Positions 24,111 to 32,731 of a DNA stretch of 64,000 bases are shown one piece after another. The stretch spans positions 310,001 through 374,000 of the forward strand of contig NZ_JACHMY010000001.1 in assembly GCF_014205135.1 (NCBI RefSeq). The letters are read 5' to 3'. The DNA is from Kribbella italica. Its GTDB lineage: Bacteria; Actinomycetota; Actinomycetes; Propionibacteriales; Kribbellaceae. A program made the position numbers and the translations under genes. Position 1 is the stretch's first letter. Every line of letters begins with the position of its first letter. The notes beneath the pieces were generated by a model that saw nothing but the letters and a program-made list of their open reading frames with translations, did no database searches and was not told the origin of the DNA.

Positions 24111-24908
24111 TCACCCCGTGTGGCGGAGGGGGTGGCGGCCGGGGGTGTGGCCGTAGTGGCGGGTGAAGGCGGTGATGTACGCCGACGGGGTGGAGTAGCC
24201 GACGCGGTGGGCTACTTCGGTGACGGGGTGGGTGTCGAGGAGGACGAGGGAAGCGCGGAGGCGGAGGTCGGTGCGCCAGGTGGTGAAGGGTTGGCCGAAC
24301 TCGCGGAGGAAGTCGCGTTGGAGGGTCTTGACGCTGAGGTGGAGGCGGGTGGCCCACTCGTCGAGCGTGGTGGGGTCGGACGGGTCCTGGGCCAGGGCGC
24401 GGGCGACGCGGAGGGCCCAGCCGGGGCCGTCGCTGTGGGGTGCCGAGAGGTCCCGGACCGAAGCGCCCAGGGAGGACATCAGGGTGCGGCGGTGGCTGAG
24501 AGCGACCTCCTCGGCGCAAGGTGAAGCGAGGGAACCAACCAGCTCAGCAGTTGCGGGAGGCATCGAAGCGGTGGCGATGCGGAGGCCGGCCAGAGCTTCG
24601 GGGACCTCGCGCAGGCAGATGCGGTAGACCGTCTGGCGGTCGAGCGCGTGGACGGCGTGCGTGACGGCGCGGTGGACCCAGACGGAGTCGGTCGAGTCGA
24701 CGAAGTGGGTCGAGACGCCGTGGGTGACCGACAGCGGGCCGTCGGGGGACCAGTACAGCTGGTGCAGGATGTCCTGCCGGCTCTCGGCGAAGTCGAGCGC
24801 GCCGGCCGACGTGTAGCGCAGGACGAGGATGCCGTCGGGCCGGCCCAGGCCGTAGCCGTACTCCTCGCAGGTCTCCGGGTCCGTGCCGAAGACGGTCACC
24901 AGACTCAT
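24111..24908 (-). CDS. AraC-family transcriptional regulator
   Basis: 265 residues from ATG 24908 after GGGAGGACAG. The C-terminal HTH pair is clear (TLDEWATRLHLSVKTLQRDF and HPVTEVAHRVGYSTPSAYIT, ending HYGHTPGRHP). The N-terminal cupin-like sensor is not diagnostic. It is divergent from the siderophore-binding-protein gene and shares its iron-box promoter region, so a role in iron or siderophore uptake is inferred. Confidence 0.88.
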   Translation of the reverse strand: MSLVTVFGTDPETCEEYGYGLGRPDGILVLRYTSAGALDFAESRQDILHQLYWSPDGPLSVTHGVSTHFVDSTDSVWVHRAVTHAVHALDRQTVYRICLREVPEALAGLRIATASMPPATAELVGSLASPCAEEVALSHRRTLMSSLGASVRDLSAPHSDGPGWALRVARALAQDPSDPTTLDEWATRLHLSVKTLQRDFLREFGQPFTTWRTDLRLRASLVLLDTHPVTEVAHRVGYSTPSAYITAFTRHYGHTPGRHPLRHTG

Positions 24909-24956
24909 CTGTCCTCCCGGCGAGATCGGCTGTCCTCTCGGCGCTATAGCGCGCCA

Positions 24957-24975
24957 GCGAGTAAGGCTAACCTAA
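24957..24975. promoter_or_regulatory. Iron box (IdeR/DmdR-like), one strong half
   Basis: GGCTAACCTAA at 24965-24975 equals the right half of the IdeR consensus; the left half is poor. It sits 28 bp before the siderophore-binding-protein start and in the divergent AraC promoter region. Confidence 0.65.
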
Positions 24976-25002
24976 CTTGGTCCGACAGCAACTGGAGAAG
25001 CC

Positions 25003-25955
25003 ATGTCCCTGCGCCTGCTGGGTGCACTCGTCCTCGCGACCACCCTGGTCGCCTGCGGCGCCAACGAGCCCGAGGCCGCACCGGCCGAAACCCGTGTGTT
25101 CGCCGCCGACAACGGCGAGGTCACCATCCCGAAGGAGCCGCGGCGCGTCGTCGCCACCGGGTACGCCGTACCGGCTCTGGTCGAGGCCGATGCCGCGCTG
25201 GTCGGCATCTCGAGCTGGAAGCGCGGGATCCCGATGATGTCGGCCGAGGACAAGACGGCCTACGACCAGCTGGAGAAGGTCGCCGGTGAGACGGCCGACG
25301 AGACGGACTACGAGAAGATCGCGCTGGCCAAGCCGGACCTGATCGTGATCGGTGTGCCGGCGCCTGTGCTCGGTGACATCGACCTGGAGCGGCTGAAGCT
25401 GATCGCCCCGGTCGTCGCGATCGGGCCGACGCTGCCGGACGCCTGGCGCGAGCTGTCCCGCAGGCAGTCCGACGCGGCCGGCCGGACGGCGAACTTCGAC
25501 CAGGCCAAGAAGGCCTACGAGGACAAGGCCGCCCAGCTGAGGAGCAAGTACGCGACCGTGCTGCAGGGCAGGAAGTTCGGTCATCTCGGCGGCTACGGCC
25601 AGGTCGAGAAGGGCAACTTCATGCGCGAGTACGCCGGTTCGTGGGGCACCAACATCGCCGGCGACGTCGGCGTCGACTACTACGGCCAGGTGAAGAAGAA
25701 GGGCGAAGGCAGCGCGGGCGTGTCCGAGTACGACTCGATCGAACTGCGTCCGAGAGCTTCCGGGACGCCGACGCGATCACCTACACGCTCGAACCCGACG
25801 GCAGCGTCGGCCCCGCGGTGCAGTCGGTGCTCGACTCCCCGCTGTGGAAGAGCATCCCGGCGGTCAAGGCCGGGCAGGTCTACCCGGTTCGCTACACCCA
25901 GGCCGCCACGTACGAGTCGGCCGTACGACGACCGTCGCGCGCCGCGCGTACGTGA
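25003..25955 (+). pseudogene. Iron-siderophore ABC substrate-binding lipoprotein, frameshifted and truncated
   Basis: ATG 25003 after GGAGAAGCC starts a lipoprotein signal (LATTLVACGANE, lipobox Cys18) and a FecB/FepB-type domain (VVATGYAVPALVEADAALVG; KPDLIVIGVPAP; GGYGQVEKGNFMREYAGSWG). At about 25745-25752 homology jumps frame: YDSIEL in frame 1 continues as ESFRDADAITYTLEPDGSVG in frame 0, consistent with loss of one base. The expected C-terminus (AVKAGQVYPVRYTQAATYES) is followed by unrelated residues as the sequence runs into the next gene, so the last 15 or so codons are also missing. A sequencing error could explain the frameshift but not the fused end. Confidence 0.8.
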
Positions 25956-26623
25956 CGCCGCACATGCTCCGGATCACGCTCGCGGGCCCGGGCCTGGACG
26001 GCTTCCACAGCTACCAGTGCGACGACCACGTCAAGATCGTCTTCCCCGATCCCGACGGCACGCACCGGGTTCCGACGCCGAACGCGCACCAGATGCTCGA
26101 CTGGCCGAAGCCGCTGCCGACCACCCGCCGGTACACGGTCCGCCGGTACTCCGGCGGCCGCGAGCTCGACCTCGACTTCGTGGTCCACTCCGGCGGTCTC
26201 GCCTCGACCTGGGCCGAGCGGCTCGCGGTCGGGGACCCGGTGGCGATCGCCGGTCCGCCCGGTGCGAAGTCGTTCCCGCACAACTACGGCCACTACGTGT
26301 TCGCCGTCGACCCGACCGGTCTGCCGGCGGCGGCCCGCTGGCTGGAGGAGTCGCCGCGGGACGTGTCGGTGGACCTGGTCGTCGAGTTCGACCACGAGGA
26401 CGAGACGGGCTACCCGCTGGCCGAGCGCGCGGGCCTCAGGACCCGGTGGGTCCCCAGGTCATTGCTGGCAGCAACAGTCATGGAGTTGCCCGCCGTACCC
26501 AACACCTTCTTGTTCGCGGCGGGGGAGGCCGACGAGATCCGGCCGCTCCGGGCCTGGAACAAGGACCACTCCCTGGTCACCGGGTACTGGAAGCGCGGCG
26601 TCGCGGACGCCGACGAGGACTAG
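25844..26623 (+). CDS. Siderophore-interacting protein (ferric reductase), 5' end truncated
   Basis: FAD-dependent SIP/ViuB family, which reduces and releases iron from imported siderophores. Family homology starts abruptly at about 25924 with TTTVARRAYVTPHMLRITLA, then the FAD motif TRRYTVRRYSG, GDPVAIAGPPGAKSF and the NAD-side FLFAAGEADEIRPLRAW, ending KRGVADADED. The first ten or so residues of the family and a proper start are absent. The only in-frame start upstream is GTG 25844 inside the binding-protein gene, without a ribosome site. A small deletion has probably joined the two genes, so expression is doubtful. Confidence 0.7.
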   Translation: MEEHPGGQGRAGLPGSLHPGRHVRVGRTTTVARRAYVTPHMLRITLAGPGLDGFHSYQCDDHVKIVFPDPDGTHRVPTPNAHQMLDWPKPLPTTRRYTVRRYSGGRELDLDFVVHSGGLASTWAERLAVGDPVAIAGPPGAKSFPHNYGHYVFAVDPTGLPAAARWLEESPRDVSVDLVVEFDHEDETGYPLAERAGLRTRWVPRSLLAATVMELPAVPNTFLFAAGEADEIRPLRAWNKDHSLVTGYWKRGVADADED

Positions 26624-26624
26624 A

Positions 26625-26665
26625 GCCAGGGGCCCTTCCGAGGGCAGTTCGGAAGGGCCCCTGGC
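26625..26665. terminator. Bidirectional hairpin terminator
   Basis: Perfect 17-bp stem (GCCAGGGGCCCTTCCGA at 26625-26641 with its complement at 26649-26665) and a 7-nt loop, between the convergent siderophore and sugar dehydrogenase genes. No T tract. Confidence 0.85.
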
Positions 26666-26673
26666 GTTCGGGG

Positions 26674-28737
26674 TCAGCCCGGGAACTTCAGCCGGACGAC
26701 GTAGTTGTCGATCGTGGACGGCGACCCGCCGTTCATGTCGTTGTTCGTCGAGGTCAGCCACAGGGCGCCGTCGGGCGTCTTGGTGATGCTGCGCAACCGT
26801 CCCCAGCGACCGGAGAACAAGGCCTGCGGAGTCCCCACACCGTTGCCTGCGGCATTGATCTGGGTGACCCACAGCTGCCGTCCGGTGACGCCGGCGATGT
26901 AGATCCAGTCGTTGACGATCTCCACGCCGCTCGGCCCGGCCTGCGCGGTCGACCAGGTCCGCTTCGGTGCGATGTAGCCGCCGCAGTCGCCGATCGTTCC
27001 CTCGCACGCGGGCCAGCCGTAGTTGCCGCCCTTCTGCACGAGGTTCAGTTCGTCCTGGCTGTTCTCGCCGAACTCCGCCGCCCAGAGCTGACCGCGCGAG
27101 TCCCACGCGAGTCCCTGCGGGTTGCGGAAGCCGAGCCCCCACACGTACCGGGCGTTGCCGCCGGTGCTGAAGAACGGGTTGTCGCTCGGCGCCGTCCCGT
27201 CGGGGTTGATCCGCAGGATCTTGCCGTTCAGCGAGCCGCGGTTCTGCGCGTTGCCGGAGTTCTTCGCGTCACCGACCGCGGCGTACAGCTTGCCGTCCGG
27301 ACCGAACCGGATCCGGCCGCCGTTATGGTACCGGTTCTTCGCCAGCCCGGTGAGCACCGGCTCGGACGTCGTGGCCAGGACGCCGTTCTCGTACTTCATC
27401 CGCACGATCCGGTTGTCGTTCGCGGCCGTGTGGTAGAGGTACACCCAGTGGTCGGTGCTGAAGTTCGGCGACAGCGCGAGGCCGAGCAACCCGCCCTCAC
27501 CGGTGGTCGTGACCGCACCAGGGACCTTGCCCAGCGTGGTTTTCTGCCCCGTCGACGACACCAGCAGCAGTTCGAACCGGTCCCGCTCGGTGACCAGCGC
27601 CGAGCCCGACCCGTCCGGCAGGAACGCGACGCTCCAGCCGAGGTCGACCCGCGCGATGTCCCGCTCGTACTCCGGGATGCCGCCGGTCCCACCGCCGCTC
27701 GTCCGGACGGTCACCGCGTTGCTCGGCCCGGACGCGTTGCCGTCGGGGTCACGCGCCTTCACGGTGAACGTGTACGCCGTGTTGGCGCTCAGGTTCGTCA
27801 CCGTCGCGGTCAGCGAACCCGTGCTGGAGACCAGCGTGCTGCCCTGGTAAACGTCGTACCCGGCGACGCTGCCGCTGTTGTCGGTCGACGCGTTCCACGC
27901 CAGCGAGACGCTGTTCGCCGTGGCGCCGGCCGATCGCAGGTTGCCCGGGACGGTCGGCGGCTGGGTGTCGCCGCTGACCGGCGTGGTGAACGTGACCACG
28001 TTGCTCTGCTGCGACGCGTTGCCGGCGGCATCGAAAGCGCCGACGGAGACGTCGTACGCCGTGTTCGAGGTCAGCGTGTCGACGGTCGCGGTCAGCGTGT
28101 TCGCGTCGACCACCTTGAGCACGTTGCCGCCGCGGTTGATCTCGTACCGGACCACGCCGACGTTGTCGTTCGCGGCCGACCAGCTGAACGTGGCGGCGTT
28201 CGGCTTGATGTTGCCGACCGCAAGGTTGCTCGGCGCGGACGGCGGCTGGGTGTCGTCGCTGGTCGGGTCGACGGTCAGCCTGTCGGCGTTCGGGCCGCCG
28301 TCGGCGGTCGTTGCCCGGGCGCGGATCTTGTTGCTCCCGGCCACCAAGGACAGCCGCACCGTCTTGGTCTGCCAGGTGGTCCACGCGCCCGTACCGGGGA
28401 AGGTGATGCCGACCGCGCCGGCGACACCGTTCACGGTGAAGTCGAGCGGCCGGGCGGCCGCCGTACCGTTCGCGTACCGCAGGGTGACGTCGGCCGGGCC
28501 GGTGGTGGGGGACTGGACGGTCCACTCGACGTAGCTGCCGACCAGGTTGTCGAAGTTGACGAACCCGCGGCCGGTGAACCCGGCATGGTTCGACTCGACC
28601 AGGCCCTGCGAGATCAGCGCGTCCTCGGCCTGGTAGTCGGTGGGCGCCGCCGCGGCGGGTGGCGTGGCGAGAGCCAGCGTCACGGCGATGGCGGTCAGAC
28701 CCGCCACCGCCGTACGCCGGGCAGAACGAAGTCTCAT
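26674..28737 (-). CDS. Secreted PQQ-type sugar (glucose/sorbosone) dehydrogenase with CBM and two Fn3 domains
   Basis: 687 residues from ATG 28737 (AGGAGACC upstream). A Sec signal peptide (ends ATPPAAA, residue about 30) precedes a CBM6/35-like domain (YQAEDALISQGLVESNHAGF ... ADRLTVDP, to about 158). Two fibronectin type III domains follow, each opening DTQPPS/TVP. From about 355 a six-bladed GSDH propeller is recognisable (GWSVAFLPDGSGSALVTERD; GEGGLLGLALSPNFSTDHWV; YHNGGRIRFGPDGKLYAAVG; GLGFRNPQGLAWDSRGQLW). Such enzymes oxidise sugars extracellularly; PQQ binding is inferred from the family. Likely acts on carbohydrate polymers held by the CBM. Palindromes lie in the promoter. Confidence 0.9.
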   Translation of the reverse strand: MRLRSARRTAVAGLTAIAVTLALATPPAAAAPTDYQAEDALISQGLVESNHAGFTGRGFVNFDNLVGSYVEWTVQSPTTGPADVTLRYANGTAAARPLDFTVNGVAGAVGITFPGTGAWTTWQTKTVRLSLVAGSNKIRARATTADGGPNADRLTVDPTSDDTQPPSAPSNLAVGNIKPNAATFSWSAANDNVGVVRYEINRGGNVLKVVDANTLTATVDTLTSNTAYDVSVGAFDAAGNASQQSNVVTFTTPVSGDTQPPTVPGNLRSAGATANSVSLAWNASTDNSGSVAGYDVYQGSTLVSSTGSLTATVTNLSANTAYTFTVKARDPDGNASGPSNAVTVRTSGGGTGGIPEYERDIARVDLGWSVAFLPDGSGSALVTERDRFELLLVSSTGQKTTLGKVPGAVTTTGEGGLLGLALSPNFSTDHWVYLYHTAANDNRIVRMKYENGVLATTSEPVLTGLAKNRYHNGGRIRFGPDGKLYAAVGDAKNSGNAQNRGSLNGKILRINPDGTAPSDNPFFSTGGNARYVWGLGFRNPQGLAWDSRGQLWAAEFGENSQDELNLVQKGGNYGWPACEGTIGDCGGYIAPKRTWSTAQAGPSGVEIVNDWIYIAGVTGRQLWVTQINAAGNGVGTPQALFSGRWGRLRSITKTPDGALWLTSTNNDMNGGSPSTIDNYVVRLKFPG

Positions 28738-28786
28738 CGGGCGGTCTCCTGACTTCCTGGGGCGGGAGGAGCTGCAGGGGAACCAA

Positions 28787-28826
28787 CGCTGATAGGCAGG
28801 AACGTTTCCTAACTATCAGCGCTGAT
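28787..28826. promoter_or_regulatory. Nested palindromes upstream of the sugar dehydrogenase
   Basis: CGCTGATAG (28787-28795) pairs with CTATCAGCG (28813-28821) around the near-palindrome AGGAACGTTTCCT; a perfect 12-bp palindrome ATCAGCGCTGAT spans 28815-28826. They lie 50-90 bp upstream of the start codon. Probably operator sites for a carbohydrate-responsive repressor; the regulator is unknown. Confidence 0.5.
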
Positions 28827-28878
28827 CACACCACCGTCGGCGAACCACTGTCAAGACGTCGGGAATGCGCCTGCCGCG

Positions 28879-30264
28879 CTAGACGTCCGAGCGGACCACG
28901 GCGCCGATCACGTCGTTGAACGCCTCGGTCGACGACGGGTGGGTGAAGATCGAGCTCTGCAACGCGCTCGCCGTCACGCCCTGACGCATCACCAGCGCGA
29001 CCACGTTGACCAGCTCCTGCGCGTCGACGCTGAGCAGGGCCGCCCCGAGGATCTGGTCGGTGTCCAGGTCGATCACGAACTTCATCGCGCCCCGGGTCTC
29101 CTCGACGATGTACGCCCGCGGCATCGCGACGATGTCGGCGACCGGCTGGTATCCCACCTTGATCCGGTACCTGGCCGCCCGGGCCGCCTTCTCGGTCAGC
29201 CCGACCGTCGCCAGCGGCGGCGACATGAACAGCGTCTGCGGTACGGCGACCCGGTCGGTCGTCGTCCGCCGGCCCTCACCGATCAGCTGGTCGAGCACGA
29301 TCCGGCTGTCGTCGAGCGAGATGTAGGTGAACTGCGGCCCGCCGTTGACGTCGCCGAGCGCGAAGATGTGCGGCTGTGCCGTCCGCAGGTACTCGTCGAC
29401 CTCGACCGCGCCGCTCGCCGTCGTACGGACTCCGGCGTTGTCCAGCTTCAGCGCCGCCGTCGCCGGCTGCCGCCCGGTCGCGGAGAGGATCGCGTCGGCG
29501 GTCAGCGTGTGCTCGCGGCCGTCCTTCTCGTAGACCACGGTGTCATCGTCCCGGATCTCCAGCACCCGCGCACCCGGGACGATCCGCACGCCCTCGTCGG
29601 TCAGGATCTGCTCGGCGACCGCCGCGATGTCGTCGTCCTCCCGGCCGAGGATCCGCGGCGATGCCTCGAGCACGGTCACCTGCGACCCGAAGCGCCGGTA
29701 GATCGAGGCGAACTCGATCCCCAGGTAGCCGCCGCCGATCACCACCAGGCGGTCGGGCAGGTGGGTGGTGTGGATCAGGTCGACGTTCGTCATCGTCAGC
29801 GGGCTGTCACGCAGGCCCGGGAGGTCCGGGATCACCGGCTCCGAGCCGGTGTTGATCAGGATCGTCTCGCCGCGTACCTCGACCGGGCCGGCACCGGTCT
29901 CGACCACGACCGTGTGCGGATCGGCGAACGACGCCTCGCCGGTGATCACGGTGATCGTCTCCGCGCCGTCCAGCGCCTCGAAGTTGCCGGCCCGGAACGA
30001 CGACGTGATCGCCTGGACCTCGCCGACCGCCCGCTCGAACCACTCCTGCGGCGGATCGTTCGAACGGCGCCGGCCGGAGCGGTGCACGAGGGCCTTGGTC
30101 GGGACGCAGCCCACGTTCGGGCAGGTTCCGCCGTACATCTGGTCGGACCGCTCGATCAGGACGACGCGGCGCCCGAGGCGGCCCAGCGTGCCGGCGGCGA
30201 TCTTGCCGCCCTTGCCGAAGCCGATCACCACGACGTCGGCCCGGAGCAGGTTCTGTGAGGTCAT
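28879..30264 (-). CDS. RclA-like flavoprotein disulfide reductase
   Basis: 461 residues of the pyridine nucleotide-disulfide oxidoreductase class I family: FAD motif VVVIGFGKGGKIAAGTLGRL, redox pair GGTCPNVGCVPTKAL (Cys48/Cys53), NAD(P) motif LVVIGGGYLGIEF and C-terminal FTHPSSTEAFND with the His-x-x-x-x-Glu region shared with RclA and mercuric reductase. No N-terminal HMA domain, so not MerA. RclA is a copper(II) reductase that protects E. coli from hypochlorous acid. The divergent AraC regulator resembles RclR, which supports this assignment. Confidence 0.75.
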   Translation of the reverse strand: MTSQNLLRADVVVIGFGKGGKIAAGTLGRLGRRVVLIERSDQMYGGTCPNVGCVPTKALVHRSGRRRSNDPPQEWFERAVGEVQAITSSFRAGNFEALDGAETITVITGEASFADPHTVVVETGAGPVEVRGETILINTGSEPVIPDLPGLRDSPLTMTNVDLIHTTHLPDRLVVIGGGYLGIEFASIYRRFGSQVTVLEASPRILGREDDDIAAVAEQILTDEGVRIVPGARVLEIRDDDTVVYEKDGREHTLTADAILSATGRQPATAALKLDNAGVRTTASGAVEVDEYLRTAQPHIFALGDVNGGPQFTYISLDDSRIVLDQLIGEGRRTTTDRVAVPQTLFMSPPLATVGLTEKAARAARYRIKVGYQPVADIVAMPRAYIVEETRGAMKFVIDLDTDQILGAALLSVDAQELVNVVALVMRQGVTASALQSSIFTHPSSTEAFNDVIGAVVRSDV

Positions 30265-30335
30265 GGCCGTAGTGTCGGTCCGTACACTTGAGACGTACCA
30301 GTCGTTCCCGACTCAGATTTCGGTCGTATCGTCTC

Positions 30336-31346
30336 ATGGACTCCATCAGTCACCTGCTCAAGCTGGCCGATCTGCAGGCCACTCTCGACAAGCGCTGTCT
30401 GCTCGCCGAGGCGACCGAGATGAAGGTCCCGGCGTACGGCGAGACGGACGCGACGTTCCACCTGCTGCTCGACGGCGAGTGCACGTTCGAGACCCCGTCA
30501 GGCTCCTTCCCGTTGCGTGCCGGCGAGGCCGTGATCCTGCCGGGGAGTCCGCCGCACTTCGTCCGGACGAACGGGAGGTTCGCCCAGCAAACGTCTGAGC
30601 TTGACTCGTCGACTCCCGACAAGTACGGACCACCGATCGGGGGCCGGTACTTGATCGGTGGTGGCGGGCATCGACTTGCCGAGCCGCTGTCCGGCGTGGT
30701 CGACACCTCCGGCCCGGCGTTCGGGACGTTGCGGAGTCAGGGCGGCGGGGAGGCGGTCATCGACCTGTTCTGCGGGTACTACACGCCGGGGTCCGCCGCG
30801 GGTGTGATGCTGTTCCGCAGCCTGCCGGATCCGCTGATCGTCTCCGTGGCGGACGACGAGGCCGCGATCCGCGCGCTGTGCACGATGATGCGGAGCGAGG
30901 CGAGCAGTCCGGGGCCGGGAGCGGGCGCGATCCTGACCAGCCTGTGCGAGGCCCTGCTGGCGATGGTTCTGCGCCGGTCGGCGGGGGAGTTGACTCCCGG
31001 CCCGCTGTGGACGGCGGTCGAGGACCCGCGGATCGCGGACGCGATCGACGCCGTACTGCGGGAGCCCGGCGCGGACTGGTCCGTCGAGCGGCTCGCGCAG
31101 GTGGCCTCGATGTCACGGGCGACCTTCGTCCGGCACTTCGGCAAACACACCGGTACGACGGTGAACGCGCTCGTCACCCGGATCCGGATGATGGTCGCCG
31201 CCGACCTGCTCGGCCGCGGCGAGCTGACCGTGGCGACGGTCGCGGCCGAGGTCGGCTACCAGTCGGAGTCGGCCTTCAGCCGGGCCTTCCAGCAGGCCAG
31301 CGGCAGTACGCCGGGCCGGTTCCGCCGGCTCGGGCGCACGCCGTAG
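30336..31346 (+). CDS. RclR-like AraC-family regulator
   Basis: 336 residues. The N-terminus (MDSISHLLKL, then TLDKRC) aligns with E. coli RclR (MDALSRLLML, TIDKNC), including the sensor Cys at position 21; a second Cys occurs in DLFCGYY where RclR has a CG pair. The C-terminal AraC HTH reads WSVERLAQVASMSRATFVRH and LTVATVAAEVGYQSESAFSR. A 40-residue insertion (about 88-130) is not in RclR. Divergent from the RclA-like gene; TGAGACG (30289-30295) and CGTCTCA (30330-30336) form an inverted repeat in the gap. Likely activates rclA under reactive chlorine or copper stress. Confidence 0.8.
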   Translation: MDSISHLLKLADLQATLDKRCLLAEATEMKVPAYGETDATFHLLLDGECTFETPSGSFPLRAGEAVILPGSPPHFVRTNGRFAQQTSELDSSTPDKYGPPIGGRYLIGGGGHRLAEPLSGVVDTSGPAFGTLRSQGGGEAVIDLFCGYYTPGSAAGVMLFRSLPDPLIVSVADDEAAIRALCTMMRSEASSPGPGAGAILTSLCEALLAMVLRRSAGELTPGPLWTAVEDPRIADAIDAVLREPGADWSVERLAQVASMSRATFVRHFGKHTGTTVNALVTRIRMMVAADLLGRGELTVATVAAEVGYQSESAFSRAFQQASGSTPGRFRRLGRTP

Positions 31347-31410
31347 CGACCACCCCACTGGCCGACTTGGCGGTATGCCGTATACCATTGGCGCCGAATA
31401 GAATAGTTCG

Positions 31411-31582
31411 ATGGAGGGGAGTATTCCCCCGAGCCCGGCCGCACGTCGTACCGGGCTCGCAACGGCAGTGTCGTCATCACGGAAGGCCTGGGCGGCCGAC
31501 CCGGTGCTGCCGGTCCGGGCGTGAGCGTACGCCCGGGCGGAAGAGACCTCCGGACCAGGTGCTGTCTGTCGTCGTCCGGAGG
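31411..31582 (+). promoter_or_regulatory. yybP-ykoY (Mn2+) riboswitch with ribosome-site masking element
   Basis: The leader of terC carries the hallmarks of the manganese-sensing yybP-ykoY element: GGGGAGTA (31416-31423), TCGTCATCACGG (31471-31482) and terminal AGAGACC, closed by P1 GGAGG (31413-31417) with CCTCC (31547-31551). The aptamer spans about 31411-31551. The P1 3' strand, CCTCCGGAC (31547-31555), is also perfectly complementary to GTCCGGAGG (31574-31582), the ribosome site of terC. So metal-bound aptamer should free the ribosome site, and the unbound state should mask it. A TAGAAT -10 box at 31399-31404 fits a start at about 31411. Confidence 0.85.
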
Positions 31583-31589
31583 AACCGTC

Positions 31590-32579
31590 ATGGTCTCTGT
31601 CATGTCCCCTGCCGTCTGGGTGCTCACGATCGCCGGGTTGCTGGCGATCGTCGCCTTCGACCTGATCGTGATCGCACGCCGCAAACACAGCGTCACGATC
31701 AAGGACGCGACCCGGTGGGTGCTGTTCTACATCGGCCTGGCGGCGCTGTTCGCGATCGGCCTGTTCGTCCTCAGCCCCGGCGCGAGCGGGGGCGAGTTCG
31801 TGGCCGGCTACATCACCGAGTACAGCCTGAGCGTCGACAACCTGTTCGTCTTCGTGATCATCATGGCCCGGTTCGCGGTGCCGTCGCTGGCCCAGGACAA
31901 GGTGCTCTACATCGGCATCGTGGTCTCGATGCTGCTCCGCGCGGTCTTCATCCTGGCCGGCGCGGCCGCGATCTCCGCGGCCAGCTGGGTGTTCTACATC
32001 TTCGGCGCGTTCCTGGTCTACACCGCGGTCCGGCTGGCGCTGGAAGGCGAGAGCGACGAGCAGGACTTCCAGGAGAACGCCGTCCTCCGCGGGATGCGCA
32101 GGATCCTCCCGCTGACCCACGACTACGACGGCAGCAAGCTGGTCACCCGGGTCGACGGCCGCCGGATGCTCACCCCGCTGGTGATCGTGATCTCCGCGAT
32201 CGGGATGGCGAACGTGATCTTCGCGCTCGACTCGATCCCGGCCATCTTCGGCCTCACCCAGGACGCCTACATCGTGCTGACCGCGAACGCGTTCGCGCTG
32301 ATGGGCCTGCGCCAGCTGTACTTCCTGATCGGCGGCCTGCTGGAACGGGTGATCTACCTGAACGTCGGCCTGTCGGTGATCCTCGCGTTCATCGGCGTCA
32401 AGCTGATCATCGAGGCCCTGCACGGTTCGCACATCGACGACATCGGCGCGATCCACCTGCCGCACATCGGGATCGCCACCTCGCTCGGCTTCATCGCCGG
32501 CACCCTGTTCGTCACCACGGTCGCCAGCCTGATCAAGTCCGGGTACGACCGGCGCCGGGTGGAGACCGGGAGCGACTGA
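31590..32579 (+). CDS. TerC-family membrane protein, probable Mn2+ exporter
   Basis: 329 residues, about 9 hydrophobic helices, with family motifs YSLSVDNLFVFVIIM (residues about 77-91) and VIFALDSIPAIFGLT, whose acidic residues are metal ligands. ATG 31590 follows GGAGGAACCGTC. Proteins of this family export manganese or supply it to secreted enzymes. Its leader contains a yybP-ykoY riboswitch, so expression should rise with manganese. A hairpin terminator follows. Confidence 0.92.
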   Translation: MVSVMSPAVWVLTIAGLLAIVAFDLIVIARRKHSVTIKDATRWVLFYIGLAALFAIGLFVLSPGASGGEFVAGYITEYSLSVDNLFVFVIIMARFAVPSLAQDKVLYIGIVVSMLLRAVFILAGAAAISAASWVFYIFGAFLVYTAVRLALEGESDEQDFQENAVLRGMRRILPLTHDYDGSKLVTRVDGRRMLTPLVIVISAIGMANVIFALDSIPAIFGLTQDAYIVLTANAFALMGLRQLYFLIGGLLERVIYLNVGLSVILAFIGVKLIIEALHGSHIDDIGAIHLPHIGIATSLGFIAGTLFVTTVASLIKSGYDRRRVETGSD

Positions 32580-32683
32580 GACCGGTACGGGCGACGTGCT
32601 GATCGGCGCTGTCGCGCGAAGGCGCTGTTTTCGCCCGTGATTCACCCGGTTGATCCCCGCGCGCAGGGGTACCATCGAAAGTG

Positions 32684-32728
32684 CCTGGCCCGGCCGTTCC
32701 CCCGTGATGGTCGGGTCAGGTCTTTCGT
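32684..32728 (+). terminator. Hairpin terminator after terC
   Basis: CCTGGCCCG (32684-32692) pairs with CGGGTCAGG (32712-32720) with one G-U wobble; TCTTTCGTT follows. Confidence 0.55.
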
Positions 32729-32731
32729 TGT

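Noticed and set aside
25752..28752. Continuation of the siderophore-binding-protein frame for another 1000 codons
   Set aside because: After the frameshift it reads against the sugar dehydrogenase, and homology resumes in another frame.
28879..30264. Assignment of the flavoprotein as mercuric reductase or dihydrolipoamide dehydrogenase
   Set aside because: No HMA domain or C-terminal Cys pair, no mer or pyruvate dehydrogenase genes nearby, and the divergent regulator resembles RclR.
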